64,000 nucleotides of DNA, taken from the IMG/VR virus record IMGVR_UViG_3300045921_000463, positions 1 to 64,000 of that record; one strand, 5' to 3'. Of the stretch, positions 22,351-30,985 are shown piece by piece. Within the stretch, counting starts at the first letter, position 1; the number at the start of each line of letters is the position of its first letter. The translations under genes were made by a program, and so were the position numbers. A model generated the notes under the pieces. It was given only the letters and a program-made list of their open reading frames with translations. It did no database searches and was not told the origin of the DNA. Source of the DNA: a virus.

Positions 22351-24019
22351 TATCCGTGCTCCTGTAAGTGCTGCCACTTATGTAAGTGATCGTTGCTTTA
22401 GCATTTAGCAGAGATTTCTCCCGAGCAGAAGCTTTTTTATCAAAAAAATGATTCATTGCTTGAGCGATCTTGATTTGCTTGTCCCAATCGGATGAAAAGC
22501 CCTTTCTAGGTGGCATAACGAAACGATCATGAATCGCATACCATTCCGGTTGAGGCTTGTAAAAACCGTCTGCGCTGCGCAGGGTTCGCCCAAGGGGCTG
22601 TGTTATGTTTCCATATGGTGTAGCTTCAACGCCCATGTCGATTCTCGGATAGTCCACGCCTTTGGCGAATATTTTATAGGTAGCCAGTATAATATTGCAA
22701 AAATTTGCGATAGTGTCAAGAGCTTCCTGAGAAGCCTTTACTGTATTGCGAACGACAGAGAAAGAGACGGGCATTCCTTGTCTCAGATTTTTTTTAAGGG
22801 CGAAAGGCAGAATGTCGGCGATGTCCTTGTAGTCGCCGCTATCGAGCAACATGGCTATTCTGTTAGCTTCTGCGTTCGTAACCGCAAGATCGAGACGCTG
22901 CTGTGTCTTTCCATAGCTGTACGAGACCGTGAAGGTTTGAGCGTCATATTCGGCAACATGCAAACCTACGCGATCTGGCTCAACGCCCATCGACAACAAG
23001 ATATGCTGAATGGCTTGAAGTTGCGCAACCCTGTCTGACAATACCAGACACACACGGTTTCGCTTGTAACCGTGTTCGAATATGATGTTCGCCACGAGTT
23101 TGTTACGTCTTTTGTCGCTTGCCAGCGAATTGATCAACGTCCCGTCGCTGTAAACGTTGTACAAGGTATCTAGACGGTTTCTGACGATAAACGCCTTGGG
23201 CTTTAGAACTTCCTGTCTGGATACGACAGCCGGGGTTCCCAGATAATCGTTTACAAGTGTGCCGAACCGGCCCTTCTTGTTGGTTGCTGTCATTCCCACA
23301 AGCACTCTGGCCTTGAACATGCCGAGCGCCTTGTGGTAGCGGCTGCCGAAAATCTGAACCTCATCGTATACGACAAGGCCGAAATGACTATACAAACCTT
23401 CTGGATATTTTCTGGACATCAGGGATTGAACCATGGCGATGCAGAACGGCTTGTCGTTATAGTTGCATGAATCCTGTTGTATGCGACCTACGTTTCTGCT
23501 GGTCCATTCCCTTCCGAAGAACTTGGTGAAGTTGCGAAGAAAGCCAGCCGCGATCTTGTTGCTGTCAACGACTATGAGGGTCGGCGTATCCAGCATTATG
23601 CCGAGGTTGATAGCGGCTAGACTTTTGCCCGAACCGGTCTGCGCGTTAGCCAATATCTGCCTAGGTCCGCGTTCTCTTGCCTGGATATGTATACCACGAA
23701 AGAAGGTTGACTGCGCGTTGTCACGCGGAGGTATCGGCTTGATGTCCATGTTGGCGCGAGGAAACACTGTCCTGTCATCAAAGAAAGACACTCCAAACCT
23801 GTTGAACGCCCAAGATCGGGGAACACCCACGTAATCGCCTTTGTAAACAAAGGCACGAAGGACTACTGTTTCTTGTTCCTTGTGTCCCCATATTGCTCTG
23901 TACTCAGCGGAAGTTCTGACTATATCAGGAATGCTTTGTCTGTATGTCAATTCGGAACGCATACCCTTGGTAAAGGATAGGCGCGGAATGAATGCAAGGT
24001 TTGAAACACGGGCTTTCAT
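22343..24019 (-). CDS. SF2 DNA helicase (UvsW-like)
   Basis: A 558-residue superfamily 2 helicase. Motif I is QTGSGKS (residues about 126-132), motif II is VVYDEVQ (DEVQ), motif III GMTATN, and the C-terminal RecA-like domain ends with motif VI LGRTLRS. The N-terminal 110 residues are a separate domain as in UvsW-like proteins. Predicted to remodel branched DNA during recombination-dependent replication. AAGG precedes ATG 24019. A palindrome copy and a hairpin lie in the short upstream gap. Confidence 0.85.
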   Translation of the reverse strand: MKARVSNLAFIPRLSFTKGMRSELTYRQSIPDIVRTSAEYRAIWGHKEQETVVLRAFVYKGDYVGVPRSWAFNRFGVSFFDDRTVFPRANMDIKPIPPRDNAQSTFFRGIHIQARERGPRQILANAQTGSGKSLAAINLGIMLDTPTLIVVDSNKIAAGFLRNFTKFFGREWTSRNVGRIQQDSCNYNDKPFCIAMVQSLMSRKYPEGLYSHFGLVVYDEVQIFGSRYHKALGMFKARVLVGMTATNKKGRFGTLVNDYLGTPAVVSRQEVLKPKAFIVRNRLDTLYNVYSDGTLINSLASDKRRNKLVANIIFEHGYKRNRVCLVLSDRVAQLQAIQHILLSMGVEPDRVGLHVAEYDAQTFTVSYSYGKTQQRLDLAVTNAEANRIAMLLDSGDYKDIADILPFALKKNLRQGMPVSFSVVRNTVKASQEALDTIANFCNIILATYKIFAKGVDYPRIDMGVEATPYGNITQPLGRTLRSADGFYKPQPEWYAIHDRFVMPPRKGFSSDWDKQIKIAQAMNHFFDKKASAREKSLLNAKATITYISGSTYRSTDNA

Positions 24020-24037
24020 TTACAGCCTTCGAAGATT

Positions 24038-24061
24038 GCAGCGGCGCACATACGCCGCTGC
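24038..24061 (-). terminator. Hairpin between ssDNA-binding protein and helicase genes
   Basis: GCAGCGGCG (24038-24046) pairs with CGCCGCTGC (24053-24061), a 9-bp stem with a 6-base loop. On the minus strand it is followed by AATCTTCG, not a T run, so termination is uncertain; it may only limit transcription or protect the RNA end. It abuts the palindrome at 24064. Confidence 0.45.
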
Positions 24062-24080
24062 TGTAACGCTGTTATAGGGC

Positions 24081-24902
24081 TTAGCCCCAATTTATACCGT
24101 CTTCCTCGTCGTCGAAACCGCCGGACTGTTCGGCAAGAAGCTTGTTGCCGCCGTACCTTTCGATCAATTCCTGTGCAGTCGGCGTCGGGAAAATCTTGAA
24201 GTAGTCCGGCGGGCTCAGAAGTTCCTGCTTGCCGCGAACGAGTTTTTGAATCGTTTCTTCGGAAACCAGCCTATCCTTGAATTCGATGTCCTCGCCGATT
24301 GATGCTTCCTTTGCACCATGACGACGATGAATCGCAACAAGGCCACGGAAAGTTCCGTGCTTCTTCCATTGCCTTTCGAACTTGGCAATGTTTCTGGACT
24401 TGATCGGGATCAGTTTCTTGCTCAATTTGACGAGCTGACCTTCACGGTTTCGATAAGGTCTCTTGTCTAGAGCCGTGAGCATGAGCGTGTAGGTTCCTTC
24501 CTTGCCGAGCATCTTGCACAGCGGGCAGATTTCGCCTGTGTCCGCAATACATACCTCATCGTCGAAACCGCCGCGCGGATTCTTGATCGTGTGAAGTCGC
24601 ACAAAGAAAGGTTGCTGGTCCAGATACAGCAATTCTACCGTGTTGTTGCCCTTGCTGATGTCTCCTTGTGTAATACGAAACGCGAAAGGCTTTTCTCTGC
24701 GCCGTTCGTATTCTTCCTGCTGACGTTTTTGCTGACGATTTGCAATGGCAAAACCGGCCTCGCCTGTGATTGCTGCCGACTTTGCCTTGCTGGTTTCGTC
24801 TTCGATAAGAGTGGAGATATGGCTTGCTCTGGAAGACGGTTTGGTAGCGGAGGTTTCGACTCTCTTGGGCTTTTGCGATTTTACGGGTCTCTTGATTACC
24901 AT
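24081..24902 (-). CDS. Single-stranded DNA-binding protein (gp32/SSB-like, phage type)
   Basis: Start at ATG 24902 (AAAGG upstream), fixed by the promoter that lies between it and the alternative start at 25004. The protein has a basic N-terminus, a central OB-like region with GGFDDEVCIADTG and a CPLC zinc-binding motif, and an acidic C-terminal tail (GGFDDEEDGINWG), the typical form of phage SSBs that recruit partners. Basic patches follow the motif. Its position next to primase and helicase supports replication. Confidence 0.75.
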   Translation of the reverse strand: MVIKRPVKSQKPKRVETSATKPSSRASHISTLIEDETSKAKSAAITGEAGFAIANRQQKRQQEEYERRREKPFAFRITQGDISKGNNTVELLYLDQQPFFVRLHTIKNPRGGFDDEVCIADTGEICPLCKMLGKEGTYTLMLTALDKRPYRNREGQLVKLSKKLIPIKSRNIAKFERQWKKHGTFRGLVAIHRRHGAKEASIGEDIEFKDRLVSEETIQKLVRGKQELLSPPDYFKIFPTPTAQELIERYGGNKLLAEQSGGFDDEEDGINWG

Positions 24903-24975
24903 GCTTCTGGCCTTTCGACGATTTTGGTTCCAGCGGGTTTGTGCGTTTGCAGCTTGTCCATGTGTGGACGAGGAT

Positions 24976-25004
24976 AAATTAGCATGTCGAATAATGTATG
25001 TCAA
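24976..25004 (-). promoter_or_regulatory. Candidate sigma70 promoter for the ssDNA-binding protein
   Basis: Minus-strand TTGACA (25004-24999), a 17-base spacer, then TAATTT (24981-24976). The leader to ATG 24902 is about 70 bases. A dedicated promoter fits a protein needed in high amount. Confidence 0.65.
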
Positions 25005-25018
25005 AGATTTTTTGCTTC

Positions 25019-26116
25019 CTAAAACGGAATGTTATCGCTGTTCTTCCTGTACTCTGGAAGGAAAAACAAGCCGCGATAAAGCCATGAACTGGAAATCGCA
25101 TGTCGTATTTCATGTATTGTAAGGCTATCCGGGTCTTTTCTGTTATCCGAGATTGCGCTTTTTGGGTATCTGGCGATCCAGACCGGAACGTGTGAGAACA
25201 AACGCTCGGCCCATGAAAGGTATGTGTTTTCCCTGAGACCTGTCTGGATGTTTATATTTCCGAATGTAGCTGCATCGCCAGCCGCGTCGTTATCCAGAAA
25301 AAGCGTTACCGGTCGATTAAGTCTTATCAGATAGTTCACCTTGTGATCCGTTACTGCTGTTCCAAGAATAGCATGTGTGCCTCGATAGCCTGCCTGCTGA
25401 CAGCGTGCATAGTCGAAAGGTCCCTCGACAAGAATGATTCGAGAATTTCCGGGCTTTCTTTTCCAGCGCGGATTGAACAAGAACAATCTGTCTTTCTGGA
25501 GACCGCCGTAGTCACGGCTTTTGGGATTCGCGCTGCTGCTTTTGCCTATGTAGCGGTCGGACATTACAGACCTGCCTGTAAATCCGCAAAGCTGCAAATT
25601 TTCGTCATATACGGGAAAAAGTACTCGTTGCTGGTTTTCGTCAAAGCGCAAACCAAGCCTCACGGCATCTAAAGGACTGTATCCGCGTTTCTTCAAGTAC
25701 GGGTGAAGCGCCACGCCACCAAAGGATGGCATATTGAGCAATTTCGCATTGTCTTCCTTGGACTCATTTACAATTCCTGTATCGTCATCCCATTCCGGTA
25801 CCGGCGATGTTTCGGATTCTTCGAACTCGGCCCGCTCGGCCCACGCAACAAGTTCGGAATAATCTGCCCCACGCAATTTTCCAAGCCTTGCTGGCAAAAG
25901 TGCCAGCGATCCTTTGGAGCCGCATGAGAAACACTTGTAGTGTGAGCGGCGATTGCCACTCGCAAGAACCCCAAACGACGGATGGTTATCAACTCTGTTT
26001 TTATGGTACCAAGGCGCAAACGGGCACTGATAGTTATACCAACTTCCAGATACCTGCCTTGGTTTTAGCGGTACACCAAGTTTTGAAAGTAATGCCTCAG
26101 CGGTTTCTATCTTCAT
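25019..26116 (-). CDS. DnaG-like DNA primase
   Basis: A 365-residue DnaG-type primase. The N-terminal zinc-binding module shows CPFAPWYHKNRVDNHPSF followed by HYKCFSCGSKG. The TOPRIM core shows the conserved Glu in ILVEGPFDYAR and the Asp pair in TLFLDNDAAGDA. It is shorter than bacterial DnaG (about 580), lacking the C-terminal helicase-binding domain. The ATG at 26116 has no good ribosome-binding site and lies directly after a TATAAC palindrome, so translation may depend on coupling from thyX. Confidence 0.85.
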   Translation of the reverse strand: MKIETAEALLSKLGVPLKPRQVSGSWYNYQCPFAPWYHKNRVDNHPSFGVLASGNRRSHYKCFSCGSKGSLALLPARLGKLRGADYSELVAWAERAEFEESETSPVPEWDDDTGIVNESKEDNAKLLNMPSFGGVALHPYLKKRGYSPLDAVRLGLRFDENQQRVLFPVYDENLQLCGFTGRSVMSDRYIGKSSSANPKSRDYGGLQKDRLFLFNPRWKRKPGNSRIILVEGPFDYARCQQAGYRGTHAILGTAVTDHKVNYLIRLNRPVTLFLDNDAAGDAATFGNINIQTGLRENTYLSWAERLFSHVPVWIARYPKSAISDNRKDPDSLTIHEIRHAISSSWLYRGLFFLPEYRKNSDNIPF

Positions 26117-26128
26117 CCATATAACGGG

Positions 26129-26770
26129 TTATAGCATGTTGGGGAAGTGTTTTGCGAGTTCCTTGCGTATCGCTTCTGCAACTTCGACATGTTCAAGCTG
26201 CGTACCGTTTCCCTCTCGAACTTCAAGATAATGTATCCACGAGCGCAAGCTTCCTGCCATGTAAAGGCGGCTCATGGTCAATCCTTCTGGAAGTATTGTA
26301 CGAGCAGTTTCCTTTGCTACATCTAACCTGAGCGCATTGGAATAAACAAAATCAACATAACGAACAAGTATCGAAACAAGGATTTTCCACAGACGTTTTT
26401 TCCATTTCGGAAGATCATCTATGCTGTTTTGCCTGTTTTTGTGATCCTGTCGTCTTATGTTTCGTTCACAGAACGTGGTTGCGGACGCATACCGCTGGGA
26501 GAACTCCTGAAACGAAAAACTTCTGTGTCTCAGTATCTGTCGCGCTATGTCGCGCGGACATTCTATTTCTACAACAGCGTGAACCATTTCGAAAGGGGAC
26601 CAGTGCCCTTCTTTCACAAGGTAATCGAGCAGTTTTCCGCCAGTGTGATGGTGGTTTTGATTCTTTGGGTTGGAAACGCGAGCACAATACGCAACAAGAG
26701 CTTCCGGCTCCGGCGGAATACCGGAAGATTCAAGCGGCATGGTAACTGCTACAACGCGAACCCTTGTCAT
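26129..26770 (-). CDS. thyX: FAD-dependent thymidylate synthase ThyX
   Basis: Residues 81-94 read RHRSFSFQEFSQRY, matching the ThyX signature RHRxxSxNExSxRY apart from Gln in place of Asn. The 213-residue length is typical. The enzyme makes dTMP from dUMP using methylene-tetrahydrofolate and FAD, which boosts dTTP supply during replication. The ATG overlaps the upstream stop as ATGA, and the stop (26129) lies in a palindrome copy that continues to the primase start. Confidence 0.95.
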   Translation of the reverse strand: MTRVRVVAVTMPLESSGIPPEPEALVAYCARVSNPKNQNHHHTGGKLLDYLVKEGHWSPFEMVHAVVEIECPRDIARQILRHRSFSFQEFSQRYASATTFCERNIRRQDHKNRQNSIDDLPKWKKRLWKILVSILVRYVDFVYSNALRLDVAKETARTILPEGLTMSRLYMAGSLRSWIHYLEVREGNGTQLEHVEVAEAIRKELAKHFPNML

Positions 26771-27312
26771 TGATCGCTTCTTTTGATCCTGATCTTGCGA
26801 CTGACAACAGATGGAGTCTTTGCAGAAACCGTTTTGTCGAGGGAACGCCGCGTCTTGCGCTTTATGTCGGTAGCCTGCGGAACCACGATGAACTCGTCAT
26901 TTGAGTTCTCAAGATCGAGTTCCTTGATGCGGATGTTGTAGTTGTCGCCCTTGACCGGCGTTTCCAATAACAGGGTTACATCGGAACCGAGAATATTGGT
27001 AACGTCAGTCTTGCTGACGCGAATGCAGCGAAGGAACTGGTCTTCCGTGATTTCGCCGCCTTTCAACTTGGCGTACAGATCGGCAGGGTTGATGATGCTC
27101 GACTCCGCTGCATCGTAGGTAATCTCGTGACCGTTGGTGCGTATGGTTGTACCAAGCGTCCATTCGTTGGACTGAATCCTGTTCTTGAAGATGTTGCGAA
27201 TTTCCGTGGAAAGACGATTGAAAGCGTTGGTGTGCTCCTTTTTCAGGCTATGCTGTTCAAGAAGCTTTACGAGAGCGGTTTTCAATTCGTTCGGAAGGGG
27301 CAACCTTGGCAT
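26767..27312 (-). CDS. Hypothetical protein (181 aa) in the replication operon
   Basis: ATG 27312 follows GGAGC. The N-terminal helix-rich part (MPRLPLPNELKTALVKLLEQ) is followed by KKEHTNAFNRLSTEIRNIFK, then a beta-rich middle and a strongly basic C-terminus (KRKTRRSLD ... RKIRIKRSDQ). It lies between the polymerase and ThyX and is translationally coupled to both, which suggests a replication role, but I recognise no family. Confidence 0.65.
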   Translation of the reverse strand: MPRLPLPNELKTALVKLLEQHSLKKEHTNAFNRLSTEIRNIFKNRIQSNEWTLGTTIRTNGHEITYDAAESSIINPADLYAKLKGGEITEDQFLRCIRVSKTDVTNILGSDVTLLLETPVKGDNYNIRIKELDLENSNDEFIVVPQATDIKRKTRRSLDKTVSAKTPSVVSRKIRIKRSDQ

Positions 27313-30300
27313 TGCAACGCTCCATGGGTTTTGTAGTGGTTTTATTGTATCGAGAATTACTACTGTTGTAAAGTTTTTTCGTCGATAGTGCTGCTAGCTT
27401 TTCTTCAACCTCGCGCATTTTTGCAATAGTCTTTTCGTCCTGTGAATTTATATCTCTTAATTTTTTAAGCTCATCATTAAGAATGTGTCTGATTATATCC
27501 GTGTAAGTCCTGTTGCCGGACTCTACAGAGAAGTACTTTGGTTTTACTTCGTAGGTTTCGGCGAGGTTTCTGCCGATTTCGGCGTCAGCTACAATAGGAA
27601 CGGTAGGCTTCCATCCGAACCACTTTTCGAGCGGCAGATTTTCCATTGTTTTCTTGACAAGCCGCATCGTTTTGGCGGCATACTCTTCCTTGGCAATACA
27701 GATGATGGAATCGTGGATGAATCCGCATATCTTGATGTGCTCCCACAACCCTGTATTGCGCAGATAGGGAACAAGAAGACCGATTGCCATGAGCCCAAGA
27801 TCGGAAGCAAAGCTCTGCACTGGCGAGTTGATGCCCTGACGTATTGCCTGCTTCGCAATGGCCTCGTCGGAACTGTCAACCATCGGAAGATGTCGTATGC
27901 GTCCGTTGAAGGCCCGCACATATTTGTGCTTCTTTACCCATTGCTCGACGCGGCTATGCCATTCTGCAAGGCGGGGATACGTCTCAAAGAACATTTCTCT
28001 AAGAGATGCCGCTTCCTCGTCCGTAAAGTCGATACCGTAATCGGTTTTGGCGTATTCGCGGAATTTTTTCCACCACATGCCGTATAAAAACCCGAAATTG
28101 ACGCTGTTTCCAGAGATGGTGACACGTCCGTTTCGTCTGACAACAACATAGGAGGACGGCACAGTGACACAGTATACTGTCTGATTGTCAGCAGTCGATA
28201 CGGACCAGTTATTGCGCTTGAACGGATTACGCTCATTGCTTCTGAAAGAAACCTTGAATGTCTTGTTTGAGCAAGAAACGAGATTGCTTGTTCTGTTGGA
28301 CAACGTACAGACAATCTGCACAAAATTGGCGTTCTTCCTTTTAGAAGACGAATAGAAACACAAGCTTCGTGACGACTTTTTGTAACTATGCCCATCCCAA
28401 CGGGGCAACTCGTCGAGAAAGGCTTCCTTATCTATTACCGACAGTAGCGACACATCAAAAGTCTTGTCCGGCATGTATGCCATTATACGCTTTGCGACAG
28501 AATCCTTTTTCGGCAAGTAAAAGAAAGTTACTGCCTTTTTGTCAGAATCGAAAAACACACTGGTAGAGTAATCGACTCCAGCGGCGTCGAGCAGTTCACG
28601 GCATCTGTTTATTTTACGTTGCTTTGAAAAACCCAAACGGATTGCTCCATTGTTTTGGTAGCTTCCGTCAGCCTGAACCATTACAAGCAATCTGGTAAAC
28701 AAGGGATCAGCATCAGTTGAATCTGGATAGTAACCTGCATGGCAGCTTAGTACGCTGCCAGCCGTATCGTTGTAGGTAAGGTCTTCCGCAGCACGCTCAT
28801 ACGGCATCTTTGTGTACCGACTGAACAAGAGCAGCCTGTGGTTTGGGGTTACGGCAAGATCGGTACTCTTGTCTTGTATGATTACTACTTTCTGATTTTC
28901 GTAGCGATGAAAAGCCAACGGCTTTACAAAGCTGATCACGCCGCTTTCCCACTGCGCAACTTCAACATCCTGCGGCAACCTGTCGAACCTGACAAATCCT
29001 GAGGTTGTCAGGATTTCCGTATCGCCAGTGTAGCATTTTGATTGGAATCTTTTGAGGTCTTGAACCTCTTTTGAAAGCTTCAAGAATTCTTCAACAGATA
29101 TGCCCATGATACCCGCCGCAGTCGAGCGGTGAATGTCGCCGCCTTCCTGATAGACCTGCATCATACGTTCGTCGCCGCTGATCATTGCTGCGATTCGCAA
29201 CTCGGCCTGCGAAAGGTCAAGCTGAATGTAGACATGGCCTTCCGGGGCTTGAAACGCCTTTCTGAAAGTCTTTGCCATTTTCCCGCGCTTGGGAAAATTC
29301 TGACCATTGGGCGAATCTGAGCAACTACGACCTGTAGTCGTCTTGTGAAGAGAATAAGAAGGTCTGATACGCCCGTCATAGATGTACTTGTAGAAGCCCG
29401 AAATGTATGTATTCAGCATTTTCTGGTTCTTGATGTAGTCAGTAAGCCGCGCAATGAACGGATGGTCAGCAACATAGTAGGGAAGCGCCGTCTTTGACGA
29501 AACGGACGGCTTGCCGGTCTTGGTGTACTGCATTGGCTTCAAGCGCAGACCGTCGGGATGGTTGTAAAGGTAATCGACAAGGATTGCGTCACGATCAGGT
29601 TGCAGACCTACGCCTGTGTCTTTGTGAATGGACTTGATACTTACTGGAATCTGCGAAAGCAGCCATTCCTTTTCCTTCTCTTGGATGCCTCGCAAGTATT
29701 GCTCGAACTCTCTTAGGGCATCCACGTTTATGTAAAAGCCGGTCTGCTCCATGTAGCAGAAGGCGCGAATAGCGCGCATTACAGTCTTGCGATAGCAAGC
29801 CCAAAGTCTCTTGTCGCGCCGCAGTTTCGGCAATAACGTGTTATAGAGACGCAAGGCAGCGTCTGTATCGCCGCATCCGTAAGCTATCATCTTGTACGGC
29901 GGAACAAGGTCCATGCGCGTCTTGGACTGATGCACGGGGTCTTTGTTGAACTCGTCCGCATACCCCGCCATGGCAGGGACATGAAGTCTTGCAAGATCGT
30001 CTAGACTCTTGGAAAGGAGGTTTTCATCAATAAGGTGCGCCATCAGGATGGTATCGGCATGATAATTGGCAATCTGTATGCCGAGCTTGTAATGAAGCAT
30101 CAGCCAGTCAAATTTCAGGTTATGGCCGATGACCTTTACTTTCGTATTCTCAAGCAGCCGTTTCAGTTGGGCAACTATTTTCGGTCTGTAGGTTTCATAG
30201 CCGCCCGGAAAGTCGATCACGTTGTGAAAGCGCAGATCGCCTGCATCATAATCTACAGGCACAATGATACTTTCACCCGGCTTGATGCCGAGTTGAACCG

Positions 30301-30985
30301 TGAGAAGCCTAGTACTCGGATCGAACGGATACAATCCGACACTTTCGACATCGAGGGAAATGAGGCTTGGCGGGTCTTTCAGCAGATGTTCAAGATCGTA
30401 ACACCAACGATAATTCACAGCGATCCTTGCGTGTGAGGCTTCGGCCTTGAACCCTCCTCTTGCAACGCGACCGAGAGTTTCAAGGTCTGCGAGGAAGATG
30501 TTCTCGGACTCCGGGTGCTTCCTTGCGAAGAATGGTGAGGTCATGGGAAGAACAGGAGTAGTTCCGAAGCTTTTGCTGGACTCCAGTACCTGCCCTCGAA
30601 CCTTGGTTATCTGGACACTGCGCCCGATCACCTGTTGACAGGCTTTGGCACCCATCGGAACGATAATGAATGGCCGGAGTTCGTTTACAACCTCGACAAA
30701 GTGAGGCTCCCATTCCTTTAGAATCGAAGATACTGTCCTGTTGCTTGTGGATTCTTCGTAGGTAATGGAACGCGCGCACGAGAGAAATATTACGTCCTTT
30801 TCTTTCAGGCCGGTATGTTTCAATACGCGGGAACCAAGCCATTCAAGATCGTCCTTGCGAAGTGGAATGCTCAATGGCTGCGCAGAAATTACCGGATCGA
30901 GTACGACCATTACCTTGGCAGTCGTTCTTCCGAGGTGCGGAAGTCGTATTTCTACGCTGGCGTTTCTGTTGGTTGCCGCACTCAT
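27257..30985 (-). CDS. polA: Family A DNA polymerase with N-terminal UDG-like domain and an intein
   Basis: 1242 residues. About 20-195 resemble a family 4/X-type uracil-DNA-glycosylase fold (KVMVVLDPVISAQ, LRPFIIVPMGAKACQQVIG). A DnaQ-type 3'-5' exonuclease follows: Asp212/Glu214 in SLDVESVG, Asp293 in HNLKFD, Tyr369/Asp373 in YGCGDTD. Polymerase motif A is DLSQAELR from Asp590. Motif B (R646, K650, then SVNFGFLYG) is split after K650 by a 310-residue intein. Motif C is FIHDSI. The ATG overlaps the helicase stop as ATGA. This is the replicative polymerase of the phage; active enzyme requires intein excision. Confidence 0.9.
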   Translation of the reverse strand: MSAATNRNASVEIRLPHLGRTTAKVMVVLDPVISAQPLSIPLRKDDLEWLGSRVLKHTGLKEKDVIFLSCARSITYEESTSNRTVSSILKEWEPHFVEVVNELRPFIIVPMGAKACQQVIGRSVQITKVRGQVLESSKSFGTTPVLPMTSPFFARKHPESENIFLADLETLGRVARGGFKAEASHARIAVNYRWCYDLEHLLKDPPSLISLDVESVGLYPFDPSTRLLTVQLGIKPGESIIVPVDYDAGDLRFHNVIDFPGGYETYRPKIVAQLKRLLENTKVKVIGHNLKFDWLMLHYKLGIQIANYHADTILMAHLIDENLLSKSLDDLARLHVPAMAGYADEFNKDPVHQSKTRMDLVPPYKMIAYGCGDTDAALRLYNTLLPKLRRDKRLWACYRKTVMRAIRAFCYMEQTGFYINVDALREFEQYLRGIQEKEKEWLLSQIPVSIKSIHKDTGVGLQPDRDAILVDYLYNHPDGLRLKPMQYTKTGKPSVSSKTALPYYVADHPFIARLTDYIKNQKMLNTYISGFYKYIYDGRIRPSYSLHKTTTGRSCSDSPNGQNFPKRGKMAKTFRKAFQAPEGHVYIQLDLSQAELRIAAMISGDERMMQVYQEGGDIHRSTAAGIMGISVEEFLKLSKEVQDLKRFQSKCYTGDTEILTTSGFVRFDRLPQDVEVAQWESGVISFVKPLAFHRYENQKVVIIQDKSTDLAVTPNHRLLLFSRYTKMPYERAAEDLTYNDTAGSVLSCHAGYYPDSTDADPLFTRLLVMVQADGSYQNNGAIRLGFSKQRKINRCRELLDAAGVDYSTSVFFDSDKKAVTFFYLPKKDSVAKRIMAYMPDKTFDVSLLSVIDKEAFLDELPRWDGHSYKKSSRSLCFYSSSKRKNANFVQIVCTLSNRTSNLVSCSNKTFKVSFRSNERNPFKRNNWSVSTADNQTVYCVTVPSSYVVVRRNGRVTISGNSVNFGFLYGMWWKKFREYAKTDYGIDFTDEEAASLREMFFETYPRLAEWHSRVEQWVKKHKYVRAFNGRIRHLPMVDSSDEAIAKQAIRQGINSPVQSFASDLGLMAIGLLVPYLRNTGLWEHIKICGFIHDSIICIAKEEYAAKTMRLVKKTMENLPLEKWFGWKPTVPIVADAEIGRNLAETYEVKPKYFSVESGNRTYTDIIRHILNDELKKLRDINSQDEKTIAKMREVEEKLAALSTKKLYNSSNSRYNKTTTKPMERCNAKVAPSERIENRSRKAS
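28106..29035 (-). other. Intein with LAGLIDADG homing endonuclease, inserted in polymerase motif B
   Basis: The intein runs from Cys651 to Asn960 of the polymerase (310 residues). It begins CYTGDTEIL (block A), has TPNHR at intein residues 64-68 (block B, with His), LAGLIDADG-like blocks LLVMVQADGSY (116-126) and FLDELPRWDG (206-215), and ends RNGRVTISGN before Ser961. The penultimate residue is Gly instead of the usual His, as in some active inteins. Excision would restore R-x3-K-x7-YG of motif B. The insertion point lies in the catalytic fingers, a favoured intein site. Confidence 0.88.
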
